From: Candidatus Eremiobacterota bacterium
Lineage (GTDB): Bacteria; Vulcanimicrobiota; CADAWZ01; Ess09-12
Direction: 5' to 3'
DNA length: 64,000 nt
Assembly: GCA_031082125.1 (NCBI GenBank)
Contig: JAVHLM010000025.1
Span: 1-64,000 of the forward strand
Below, in pieces: positions 8,910-17,289 of the stretch. Position numbers and translations under genes: made by a program. The notes under the pieces were generated by a model that ran no database searches, was not told the DNA's origin, and saw only the letters and a list, made by a program, of their open reading frames with translations. Within the stretch, counting starts at the first letter, position 1, and every line of letters begins with the position of its first letter.

Positions 8910-8938
8910 TCCCCCGGCAGACTGACCTGGCATCAGCT

Positions 8939-10690
8939 TCAATATGAGGGCGCCTGAAGAGAGACGAAGAATTTTGACAGGCTCCTGAATCGAAGTGTTG
9001 AAGCCTTGCGGCGGTAATAGCGCCCCTCTTCGTCAAACTTTATGAGGCCCTCTTTCACCGCGAGGTCAAAAAACTCCCTGCTGTGCACGTAGTCATCGAA
9101 TAATCTCACCAGCCTGTCATCCCACTGGTGGATTTCCGGGTCGCCCAGGATCCTTAGGGCCTCCTCCACAAAGAAGGCTTTCCTGTATGGCCTGTCGCTC
9201 GTCATGGCGTCAAAGGCATCGGCTATGGAGAGTATTTTTGAGCCGACAGGGATCTCGTCGCCCTTCAATCCCATGACATAGCCCTTTCCATCAAAGGACT
9301 CATGGTGGTAGCGCGCGTAAAGCCGTGCCCGGTCCATATGGTGAAGGTTCTTGATAATCTCGTCAGTAAGGGGAACATGCCTTCGAATGAGCTCCTGCTC
9401 GTCCCAGGAAAGGCCTCTCTTCTTTTTCAATATTTTATCGCTGATACCGATTTTTCCAATATCATGAAGCACGGCTGCCATCGAGACATCCTCGATTTCG
9501 TCCTCCGGGAGGCCCATTGCCCTCGCAAGCCCCGTGGAGTAAAGGCGCACCCTCTCCACGTGGCCCGCCGTGTATTCATCCCTTAACTCCAGGGCCCTGT
9601 TGAGCGACTCAATGAAATTCACCAGGATCTTCCGTTCCCTCTCCCAGAGGGAAGAGAGATTGATGGCAGTGGCAAAAAGGGTGCTCAGGTATCCCAGCCT
9701 CTCGAGGTCGTCCTGCCTGTAATAGCCATGCTCCTTCTTTGCCAGGTGGATATTGGCAAGCACCCTGTCCTCGTTTACCAGCAGGTAGTTCATCCACGAC
9801 CCGTTCTCCAGGTATTCCGAGAGGGCCCTCGCGGCAGGCTCCTCTTTCCTCGTATCGGGAACAACCCGCGATTCCTTTTTCTCCAGTGAGAAGCGCGTGC
9901 TCTCCATCAGCACCCCTGAATCCTCAAGGCGCTTCCATTGCTCCTCCCGGTAGCCGCGCTTCAGCCGGAACCGCACCGCCGCCTCTTCCGTCAGTTCCAT
10001 CGCGGCAATGTCAAACTCCTCGTTGTAGACGGAAATCTCTCCCATGTCGGCGTCAAATATCTCCATCATGAAATCCAGGATATCGAGGGAGGTCTTTTTC
10101 AGGTCGCAGTGGGCAGTGTTGATCCGCTTGAGGACCCTGTTGTATTTTCTTTCAAAGCCCATCGAGACGTTGATGGCCGTGGCGAGCAGCTCAGAGAGGC
10201 ATCCCAGCCTCTCGAGATGCTCGCCGGTGTAATAGCCATGCTCCCTCTTGCCGAGGTGGACATACGCAAGCACGGTGCCGTCCTTGCACAGGACATGATT
10301 CATCCATGAGCCTATCTCCAGGAACTCCGAGAGAGCTTTCAGCCTCTCCTGCTCCGATCTCGTATCGGAAACCATCCGGGACTCTTTCTTTTCCAGAGCG
10401 AAACGTGCTCCTTCCCGCAGGATTCCCATTTCCTCGAGGGGCTTCCACTGCTCCTCGCTGTAGCCGTGCCTGAGGCGGAATTTCACGGCTTTTTCCTCAT
10501 TGAAGGGCATCGTGCGGATATTGAAGTCCTCGTTGAAAACGGTAATCTCTGCCTTATCGGCGCCCAGAACATCAACGATGAGGCTCAGGACCTCGAAAGA
10601 GGTCTCCCTGAGATGGCTCTGCGAGGTATTGATCTTTTTCAGGACCCTGTTGAACTTCTGCTCAAAACTCTCCGTGAGAGGAATTCCCAT
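8939..10690 (-). CDS. HD-GYP-type phosphohydrolase with duplicated N-terminal sensor domain
   Basis: A 583-residue protein; the ATG at 10690 is chosen because AAGGAG sits 9 nt upstream and the further-upstream frame is compositionally unlike the protein. Two ~165-residue tandem sensor units (GAF-like; each begins FExKxNRVLKxIN and contains ExSWMN... and EHGYY) precede an HD-GYP domain with HDIGKIG, YHHESFDGKGY and IADAFDAMTSDRPYRKA. HD-GYP enzymes hydrolyse cyclic di-GMP to GMP. The diagnostic GYP is GYV here, so activity or nucleotide preference may differ. The protein is cytosolic, with no membrane segment. The gene is divergent from hypF. The domain call is firm; substrate is inference. 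Confidence 0.85.
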   Translation of the reverse strand: MGIPLTESFEQKFNRVLKKINTSQSHLRETSFEVLSLIVDVLGADKAEITVFNEDFNIRTMPFNEEKAVKFRLRHGYSEEQWKPLEEMGILREGARFALEKKESRMVSDTRSEQERLKALSEFLEIGSWMNHVLCKDGTVLAYVHLGKREHGYYTGEHLERLGCLSELLATAINVSMGFERKYNRVLKRINTAHCDLKKTSLDILDFMMEIFDADMGEISVYNEEFDIAAMELTEEAAVRFRLKRGYREEQWKRLEDSGVLMESTRFSLEKKESRVVPDTRKEEPAARALSEYLENGSWMNYLLVNEDRVLANIHLAKKEHGYYRQDDLERLGYLSTLFATAINLSSLWERERKILVNFIESLNRALELRDEYTAGHVERVRLYSTGLARAMGLPEDEIEDVSMAAVLHDIGKIGISDKILKKKRGLSWDEQELIRRHVPLTDEIIKNLHHMDRARLYARYHHESFDGKGYVMGLKGDEIPVGSKILSIADAFDAMTSDRPYRKAFFVEEALRILGDPEIHQWDDRLVRLFDDYVHSREFFDLAVKEGLIKFDEEGRYYRRKASTLRFRSLSKFFVSLQAPSY

Positions 10691-10828
10691 TTTTCCACGC
10701 TCCTTGAAGTTCCGCCCTTTCACTCCGTGCCGGGGCGATTCACCCCTCACCACGGCAAATCCCGTCGATTCTCCCGTGGAGCCCGGGCAGCCCCTCTTTT
10801 CTGCAGGGGGTTTTGCGGTGACGATGAG

Positions 10829-10857
10829 ATTATAGCAGAAGTGAAGGATTAAAGCAA
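10829..10857 (-). promoter_or_regulatory. Putative sigma70-type promoter for the HD-GYP gene
   Basis: Read on the minus strand: TTGCTT (10857-10852), 17-bp spacer, perfect TATAAT (10834-10829). The -35 is weak. Predicted transcription start near 10822, giving a leader of about 130 nt. Confidence 0.55.
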
Positions 10858-10930
10858 AGCCCGGGAAAGAGGGGCCCATGAAAAGGGGTCGAATAAGAAC
10901 AGGACTCAGAACCGCCTTAAGAGATGAAAT

Positions 10931-13309
10931 ATGGCACAGCAAAGAATCCCGGCGAGTCGCCAGACAACGGCTCACAATGAGTCTCCTGCGCAGAACGAGA
11001 ACCCGGCAGAACAGGAAAGCCGGCCCCAGGACTGGGCAGCCCTTTCGATCAGGATCAGGGGGATTGTGCAGGGCGTGGGATTCAGGCCCTTTGTCTATTC
11101 CCTCGCCGGGGCCTGGAATCTGAGCGGCTATGTGCTCAACGACAGCGAGGGCGTCATGGTATGGGTGGAGGGACCGAAAGGCCGGCTGGGGGGATTCCTG
11201 CGCGAGCTTCCCCTCAAAGCGCCTCCCCGGTCCAGGATCCTGGAGCTTGCCGCCTTGCCCGGAGATCCCGAGGGCATTGAAGGCTTCACCATAAGGGAGA
11301 GCATGGCCCTGCAGCGTCAGGACATCTTCATCTCCCCTGATATCGCCACCTGCCCTTCCTGCCTTTCCGAGCTGCGGGACCCCGGCGACAGGCGCTCACG
11401 CTATCCTTTCATAAACTGCACCGATTGCGGCCCGCGGTTCACCATCATTGAGGGAAGCCCATACGACAGGCAAAAGACATCGATGAAAAGATTCCCCATG
11501 TGCCCCGAGTGCGGGAAAGAATACGGCGATCCTTCATCAAGGCGATTCCATGCCGAGCCCAATGCATGCAGCCTCTGCGGTCCTGCACTTACCCTTCTCG
11601 ATGCGAAAAGCGAGCCGGTTTCGGTCGCGGATCCTCTCAGGGAGACGGTGAGACTGCTGGCCGAGGGCTTCATCGTGGCCGTCAAGGGCCTGGGAGGCTT
11701 TCACCTTGCCTGCAGCGCCTCCCGCGAGGACTCGGTTCACAGGCTTCGCAGCAGGAAGTACAGGGAGGACAAGCCCTTCGCCCTCATGGCCCCCGGCATG
11801 GAGAGCATAAGGCTCCACTGTGAGGTGAGCGCTCACGAGGAAACCCTCCTTGCCTCGGAGAAGCGGCCCATCGTGCTCCTGAAAAAGAAGCACCCTGAAA
11901 AGCTTGCGCCTTCCCTGGCGCCTGGCTATGACACCCTGGGCTTCATGCTCCCCTACACTCCCCTCCATCACCTTCTCTTTGATGAAGGGGCACCTCTCCT
12001 CGTGATGACCAGCGGCAACGTGAGCGACGAGCCCATCTGTTACAGGAACGAAGAAGCTCTCAGGCGCCTCGGGGAGATTGCCGATTACTTCCTCGTCCAT
12101 GACAGGGACATTTACATGCGCTGCGATGATTCAGTCGTGGTAAGCTTAGAGAACCGTGAAATTCCCCTGCGCCGATCAAGAGGCTCCGTGCCTGAGCCTC
12201 TTATAGTCCCCCTGGTGTTCAGGCGCCCTCTCCTCGCCTGCGGCGGTGAGCTGAAAAGCACCTTCTGCCTCGGAAGGGAGAGCCTCGCATTTCTCTCCCA
12301 TCATATAGGCGACCTGGAGAACCTTGAGACCCTGGATTCCTTTGAAAAAGGTATCGCGCATTTCTGCAGGCTCTTTTCACTTGAGCCTGAGGTTGTGGCA
12401 TGTGATATGCACCCGGAGTATCTCTCCACGAAGTATGCCCTCGAAAAGTTCGGCGGGAAAGTTGTACAGGTGCAGCACCACCATGCCCATCTGGCGGGCT
12501 GCCTGGCAGACAACGGTATTGATGAGAAAGCCATGGGCGTCATTTTTGACGGCCTGGGCTATGGCGACGACGGAACCCTCTGGGGCGGCGAGTTTCTGCT
12601 GGGGTCTTACAGAGAATATGAGCGCGTTGCTTATTTCAAGCCCATCCCCCTTCCCGGCGGCACGAAAGCCATCAAGGAGCCCTGGCGCATGGCCCTCAGC
12701 GTGCTTTACAACGCAATGGGAGAGGATCTCTGGAGCGCCTCCATCCCCTTCGTAAAAGCAATTGACCATAGCAGGTGGCCGATACTCAGGAAGATGCTGG
12801 AAGGGGGCCTCGGGAGCCCCCTCACCTCGAGTGCCGGGAGGCTTTTTGATGCCGCAGGAGCCCTCCTGGGCATAAGGAGCGAGATCACCTACGAGGGCCA
12901 GGCGGCAGTGCTGCTGCAGATGGCTGCCACCGGCAGCACTGCTGAATGGTACGACTATGACGTCGTGCCCCGGGGCAATCCCTTTCCATATATCATTGAC
13001 ACAGGAAAAATGTTTACGGCAATGGTCCATGAGATTGAAAGGAACACTCCCCTCCCGATTATGGCTAAAAAATTCCACAACACCATGGCTCGAATCGTTG
13101 AAACGGTCTGCAGGAATATAAGGAGATCAGGTGGAACATCATTGGTGGCTTTAAGCGGCGGAGTTTTCCAGAACATGCGGCTCCTGGAGCTGTGCCAGGG
13201 GCTCCTGCTTGAGTCGGGGTTCACAGTATTGCTCCATGGAAGGATCCCACCCAACGACGGCGGCCTTTCCCTGGGGCAGGCCATGGTGGCAGAAGCGAGG
13301 TGTCGGTAA
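10931..13309 (+). CDS. hypF: Carbamoyltransferase HypF, [NiFe] hydrogenase maturation
   Basis: A 792-residue HypF with all expected parts: an acylphosphatase domain (IRGIVQGVGFRPFVY near residue 43), two zinc-finger units with paired CxxC motifs (CPSC, CTDC, CPEC, CSLC), a YrdC-like domain (VKGLGGFHLAC) and a Kae1-like domain (QHHHAHLAGC, FDGLGYGDDGTLWGGE, VALSGGVFQNMRL). HypF uses carbamoyl phosphate and ATP to make the thiocarbamate on HypE that becomes the active-site cyanides. About 35 polar N-terminal residues precede the first domain, so the true start could be slightly downstream. The stop overlaps the hypC ATG by one base. Confidence 0.97.
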   Translation: MAQQRIPASRQTTAHNESPAQNENPAEQESRPQDWAALSIRIRGIVQGVGFRPFVYSLAGAWNLSGYVLNDSEGVMVWVEGPKGRLGGFLRELPLKAPPRSRILELAALPGDPEGIEGFTIRESMALQRQDIFISPDIATCPSCLSELRDPGDRRSRYPFINCTDCGPRFTIIEGSPYDRQKTSMKRFPMCPECGKEYGDPSSRRFHAEPNACSLCGPALTLLDAKSEPVSVADPLRETVRLLAEGFIVAVKGLGGFHLACSASREDSVHRLRSRKYREDKPFALMAPGMESIRLHCEVSAHEETLLASEKRPIVLLKKKHPEKLAPSLAPGYDTLGFMLPYTPLHHLLFDEGAPLLVMTSGNVSDEPICYRNEEALRRLGEIADYFLVHDRDIYMRCDDSVVVSLENREIPLRRSRGSVPEPLIVPLVFRRPLLACGGELKSTFCLGRESLAFLSHHIGDLENLETLDSFEKGIAHFCRLFSLEPEVVACDMHPEYLSTKYALEKFGGKVVQVQHHHAHLAGCLADNGIDEKAMGVIFDGLGYGDDGTLWGGEFLLGSYREYERVAYFKPIPLPGGTKAIKEPWRMALSVLYNAMGEDLWSASIPFVKAIDHSRWPILRKMLEGGLGSPLTSSAGRLFDAAGALLGIRSEITYEGQAAVLLQMAATGSTAEWYDYDVVPRGNPFPYIIDTGKMFTAMVHEIERNTPLPIMAKKFHNTMARIVETVCRNIRRSGGTSLVALSGGVFQNMRLLELCQGLLLESGFTVLLHGRIPPNDGGLSLGQAMVAEARCR

Positions 13310-13530
13310 TGTGTCTTGCGATTCCCACAAAAGTGATAAGCATTGAAGGAAAAAACGGGAAAGTGGAGTTCGGCGGCGTGGTGAAGGAAGTCTGCCTGAG
13401 CCTCCTCGATAATGTACAGGTGGGAGACTATGTGCTGCTCCATGCAGGCTATGCCATCGAGCGCATCAACGAAGAAGAGGCCTTTGAGACCATAAGGCTC
13501 CTGGAGAGCATCGTGAGCTATGAGGTTTAA
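13309..13530 (+). CDS. hypC: Hydrogenase maturation chaperone HypC/HypG
   Basis: A 73-residue protein beginning MCLAIP, the family hallmark; Cys2 carries the Fe(CN)2CO unit with HypD and delivers it to the hydrogenase large subunit. Start at 13309 is fixed by the need for Cys at position 2 and by the TAATG overlap with hypF; a longer in-frame start at 13300 would bury this Cys. The remaining sequence (GKVEFGGVVKEVCLSLL, then VGDYVLLHAGYAI) is typical beta-barrel OB-fold HypC. It overlaps hypD by 11 nt. Confidence 0.96.
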   Translation: MCLAIPTKVISIEGKNGKVEFGGVVKEVCLSLLDNVQVGDYVLLHAGYAIERINEEEAFETIRLLESIVSYEV

Positions 13531-14620
13531 AGAGGAGTTCCGCAACCATGATATGGCCCGGGCTCTGGCGGAAAAAATAGCCGGGGAGTCCTCCGGGCAG
13601 CCTATGACCTTCATGGAAGTCTGCGGGACTCACACTATGGCCCTTCACCGTTATGGAATCCCCGGCCTTCTCCCCTCCTCCATAAGACTCCTCTCGGGCC
13701 CCGGGTGCCCTGTCTGCGTGACGCCCAACGAGGCTGTGGACAGGGCTGTTGCCTATTCCCGCAAAGAGGGCTGCATTCTTGCCACCTTCGGAGATATGGC
13801 CCGCGTGCCGGGATCGGAATCGAGCCTCATGCATGCAAAGGCAGAGGGAGCCTCGGTGGCTTTCCTTTATTCCCCCCGGGATGCCATACAGCTTGCACAG
13901 TCGCGGAAGGACCGTATCGTTGTTTTTCTTGCAATCGGTTTTGAGACGACGGCACCCACTGTCGCCTCCATGATTGAGGAAGCCCGCGAGCTCGGCATCG
14001 GGAACCTCCTGGTCATCACGGCGATGAAGACCATCCCCATGGCTTTGAAAGCCCTCGTGAGCACTGAAGAGCTAGGCCTCGACGGCTTTCTCCTCCCGGG
14101 GCACCTGAGCGTCATCACAGGAACTTCCCTTTACGAGTTTCTCCCCGAAGAGCATGGGATTGCTTGCGTGGTGTCAGGTTTTGAGCCCCTCGACATCCTG
14201 CAGTCGCTTCTTATGCTGGTGAGGCAGGTCCGCCACAGGAGCCCCCTGGTGGAGAACCAGTATATCCGCGTCGTGAAGAAAGAGGGCAACAGGAAAGCCA
14301 TGGCTCTCATTGCAAAGGTCTTCAGGGAAGGGCCCTCCCGCTGGAGGGGAATCGGCGACATTCCGGCCTCGGGGCTCTCCCTTGCCGGGGAGTACAGGGA
14401 CTTTGATGCACTGGAAAAGCTTCCCGTAAGCATCGATGAGCCCCGCGAGAAGGAAGGGTGCCTCTGCGGGATGATCCTGCGGGGCCTCAGAACCCCCCGG
14501 GAATGCCCCCTCTTTGCCAGGGCCTGCACGCCGGAAGAGCCCGTAGGCGCCTGCATGGTGTCATCAGAAGGCACATGCGCCGCCTGGTATAAATACCGCC
14601 GCGGGGAGGAAACACCATGA
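13520..14620 (+). CDS. hypD: Hydrogenase maturation protein HypD
   Basis: A 366-residue scaffold protein on which the Fe(CN)2CO moiety is built together with HypC. Seen: MEVCGTHTMAL near residue 33, SGPGCPVCVTP near 60, FGDMARVPGS, and the Cys-rich C-terminus with CLCGMI, PRECPLF and ACMVSSEGTCAAWY that ligates a [4Fe-4S] cluster. Length matches the family. It overlaps hypC upstream and hypE downstream by 4 nt (ATGA), so hypF-C-D-E are translationally coupled. Confidence 0.97.
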   Translation: MRFKEEFRNHDMARALAEKIAGESSGQPMTFMEVCGTHTMALHRYGIPGLLPSSIRLLSGPGCPVCVTPNEAVDRAVAYSRKEGCILATFGDMARVPGSESSLMHAKAEGASVAFLYSPRDAIQLAQSRKDRIVVFLAIGFETTAPTVASMIEEARELGIGNLLVITAMKTIPMALKALVSTEELGLDGFLLPGHLSVITGTSLYEFLPEEHGIACVVSGFEPLDILQSLLMLVRQVRHRSPLVENQYIRVVKKEGNRKAMALIAKVFREGPSRWRGIGDIPASGLSLAGEYRDFDALEKLPVSIDEPREKEGCLCGMILRGLRTPRECPLFARACTPEEPVGACMVSSEGTCAAWYKYRRGEETP

Positions 14621-15627
14621 GCGCCAGGGAGGAGAACATCCTGATGGCTCATGGGAGCGGGGGCATAGCCACCCACCGCCTGGTGAAGGATCTCTTCCTG
14701 CCCCTTCTCCAGAATCCCGTGATTGAGGCCCTCGATGACGCAGCTTCCCTCGAGATAGAGGGCAGGAGGCTCTTCTTCACCACCGACAGCTTTGTCGTGA
14801 CGCCCCTGGTCTTTCCCGGCGGCGATATAGGGAAGCTCTCCGTCTGCGGCACCATCAACGACCTCGCCGTATGCGGCGCAGAGCCCCTGTATCTTTCATG
14901 CTCCCTCATCATGGAGGAAGGTCTCTCCATGGCGGTCCTCCGGAAGGTTATGGAATCATTGGCACGCACTGCCCTTGATGCAGGGGTGCCCGTCGTCACG
15001 GGAGACACCAAGGTCGTGGAAAAAGGCCATGCCGACGGCCTCTTTATCACCACCTCGGGGATAGGCATAAAGAGGGGGCACCAGCCGACAGGCGCCATCG
15101 AGGCGGGAGATGCCGTGATCATAAGCGGGACACTGGGGGATCACGGCGTTGCCGTCCTCTCTGCCCGCGAGGACCTTGCGCTCGAATCTCCCATAACAAG
15201 TGACTGCGCCCCCCTCCACAGGATGACAGCAGGCCTTCTCTCCGGATGCGAAGGCGTAAGATTCATGCGTGACCCCACCAGGGGAGGCCTTGCCACCACG
15301 GCCAACGAGCTGGTGGAAGGGATGCACTTCGGCATTAAATTCAGGGAATCGGCCATCCCGATAAAAGCCTCCGTCGAAGCCGTTTGCGACCTCCTGGGAT
15401 TTGATCCCCTCTACCTTGCCAACGAAGGGAAGATCCTCGTCATCATCGACAGTGCCGAGGCACAGAAAGCCCTCGAGGCCCTTCAGAGCTTCCCCGAGGG
15501 AAAGGATGCCGCCGTCATCGGTGAGGTGACGGCAGATCACCCCGGGCGCGTGGTGATTGAGACCGCCATCGGGGGGACCAGGATACTTGATATGCTCGCA
15601 GGAGAGCAGCTCCCGCGGATATGCTGA
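14617..15627 (+). CDS. hypE: Carbamoyl dehydratase HypE
   Basis: A 336-residue AIR-synthase-like enzyme. Seen: MAHGSGG near the N-terminus, TTDSFVVTP, FPGGDIGKLSVCGTINDLAVCGA, TSGIGI, MRDPTRGGLATTANE, and the diagnostic C-terminal PRIC, whose Cys receives the carbamoyl group from HypF and is dehydrated to thiocyanate with ATP. The intact C-terminus argues for a working enzyme. No hydrogenase subunit, hypA or hypB is present in the window, so the nickel side and the target enzyme must be encoded elsewhere. Confidence 0.97.
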   Translation: MSAREENILMAHGSGGIATHRLVKDLFLPLLQNPVIEALDDAASLEIEGRRLFFTTDSFVVTPLVFPGGDIGKLSVCGTINDLAVCGAEPLYLSCSLIMEEGLSMAVLRKVMESLARTALDAGVPVVTGDTKVVEKGHADGLFITTSGIGIKRGHQPTGAIEAGDAVIISGTLGDHGVAVLSAREDLALESPITSDCAPLHRMTAGLLSGCEGVRFMRDPTRGGLATTANELVEGMHFGIKFRESAIPIKASVEAVCDLLGFDPLYLANEGKILVIIDSAEAQKALEALQSFPEGKDAAVIGEVTADHPGRVVIETAIGGTRILDMLAGEQLPRIC

Positions 15628-15638
15628 AAGGAGATGCC

Positions 15639-17279
15639 ATGAACACCGCTGAAAGTCCCTCTCATAAAGAAGCCACTGATCCCGTTCAACTTGACGACAG
15701 GTCCCTCGCCGCAGGACTCATCATGATAGAGCGCCCCGGCACTGAAGTTGACGGGAGCTTCAGAGAGGAGTACCGCCAGAATCCCTGGGGAGGCATTATT
15801 CTCTTCGGCAAAAACATCGCAGGTGCTGAGCAGCTTCGCGCCCTTACCGCCTCTTTCCAGGAGGCTGCGGGGGCTCAAGTCCCCCTCCTCATAGGCGTTG
15901 ATCATGAGGGCGGCATCGTGTCAAGGTTCTCCTTCCCCTCCATCACGCCGCTCTGCGGGAACATGGCCCTCGGCGCCGCGGGAAAAAAGGAGTATGCTTA
16001 CGAGTCGGGCCGGATCTGCGCCTTTGACCTGAGGGGCCTGGGAATCAACACCAACTTCGCTCCCTGTGTCGATGTGAACAGCAATCCCCTCAACCCCATC
16101 ATAGGCGCCCGCTCCTTCGGCGAGTCGCCGCAGGCAGTGGCGGAGCTTGGAGCGGCCTACGCGAGGGGCCTCATGGACGGGGGAATCATTGCGTCGGCAA
16201 AGCACTTCCCCGGCCATGGCGACGTGTCAATAGACACCCACAGCGCCCTGCCTGCCATAAACCGATCCCGCGAGAGCCTCGAAGAGACTGAGCTTGTGCC
16301 TTTCCTCGCAGTAATACGCGAGGGCGTGGATATGGTGATGACATCCCATATCACCTTCCCTGCCCTTGATCCCTCGGGGCTCCCGGCAACGCTCTCCCGG
16401 GCCATCCTCACGGGGCTCCTGCGAGAGACCCTTCATTACGAGGGTGTCATAATCACTGACTCCATGGCGATGAATGCCATACGGAACGGCTTCGGCTATG
16501 CCGAGGCGGCCATCATGACCCTGGAAACGGGGGCCGATATAGCCATGCTCTGCGGATCCCGTGAAGAGCAGCTCGAGGCCCTTGAAGCCATCGTGAAGGC
16601 GCTTGAAAGCGGCAGGCTCAGCCGCGAAGCCTTTATTGCATCTTACCGGCGCATCCTCAGGCTGAGGGGAAAGGCCGGGGACCCCGTGCCTTCGGAGAGC
16701 CCTGTGAGCCACGAGAAAAACGACGGGGCGATGAAAGTCATCACCGAAGCATCAATCACCCTGGTGAAAAACGAGGGGGGAATGCTCCCTCTCACGGAGA
16801 AGGCAAAGCAAGACATCCTGCTGGTTTCACCTTCCCTCTTCCCCCCTTCGCCTCTTGGCGAGGCCCATATCAAGCCTACCCTGGCCCGTCACCTTGAAAA
16901 ATTCGCCCCCCGGGTCACCTCCCTTGAGTTCGACGTGAAGTCCGGGGCCCATGACTCTGAAAAGCTCGCCGTGCTCGCTGAAAAAGCCTCGGCAATCATC
17001 TACACGGCCTTCTGCAACGGGAGGCTCCCCGAGGGCCAGAGGAAGATCGCCGCATCGCTTCTGCGCCACAGGGAAAAGCTCGCAGTGGCCTCTCTTAACA
17101 GCCCCTATGTGCTCATGGACATTGCCGATGTCAAAGCTTGCGTCAACTGCTATAATTACGGCGACCTCTCCACGGATGCCCTGGCGCGTGTCCTTGAAGG
17201 ATCACTCAACCCCACCGGGAAGCTTCCCGTGAGCCTCCCAGGGCTTTACCCCCTGGGGCATTCACTATCATACCGTTAA
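15639..17279 (+). CDS. nagZ: Beta-N-acetylhexosaminidase, glycoside hydrolase family 3 (NagZ-like)
   Basis: A 546-residue GH3 enzyme begun at ATG 15639, which follows AAAGGAG; the in-frame ATG at 15621 overlaps hypE. Seen: GVDHEGGIVSRF, FAPCVDVNSNP, GARSFGESP, the NagZ-specific loop KHFPGHGDVSIDTHS carrying the catalytic His/Asp pair, and ITDSMAM with the Asp nucleophile. NagZ removes GlcNAc from muropeptides during cell-wall recycling. It is longer than the ~340-residue E. coli enzyme, having a ~180-residue C-terminal domain as in Bacillus-type GH3 enzymes. No signal peptide was seen, so it is probably cytosolic. It lies 11 nt after hypE, an odd but clear operonic position. Confidence 0.92.
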   Translation: MNTAESPSHKEATDPVQLDDRSLAAGLIMIERPGTEVDGSFREEYRQNPWGGIILFGKNIAGAEQLRALTASFQEAAGAQVPLLIGVDHEGGIVSRFSFPSITPLCGNMALGAAGKKEYAYESGRICAFDLRGLGINTNFAPCVDVNSNPLNPIIGARSFGESPQAVAELGAAYARGLMDGGIIASAKHFPGHGDVSIDTHSALPAINRSRESLEETELVPFLAVIREGVDMVMTSHITFPALDPSGLPATLSRAILTGLLRETLHYEGVIITDSMAMNAIRNGFGYAEAAIMTLETGADIAMLCGSREEQLEALEAIVKALESGRLSREAFIASYRRILRLRGKAGDPVPSESPVSHEKNDGAMKVITEASITLVKNEGGMLPLTEKAKQDILLVSPSLFPPSPLGEAHIKPTLARHLEKFAPRVTSLEFDVKSGAHDSEKLAVLAEKASAIIYTAFCNGRLPEGQRKIAASLLRHREKLAVASLNSPYVLMDIADVKACVNCYNYGDLSTDALARVLEGSLNPTGKLPVSLPGLYPLGHSLSYR

Positions 17280-17289
17280 GAGGAGCGCT

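Noticed and set aside
10691..10975. N-terminal extension of the HD-GYP protein
   Set aside because: Composition is unlike the protein, it contains the predicted promoter, and AAGGAG precedes ATG 10690.
12377..13078. 233-aa minus-strand frame
   Set aside because: Antisense of the Kae1-like part of hypF.
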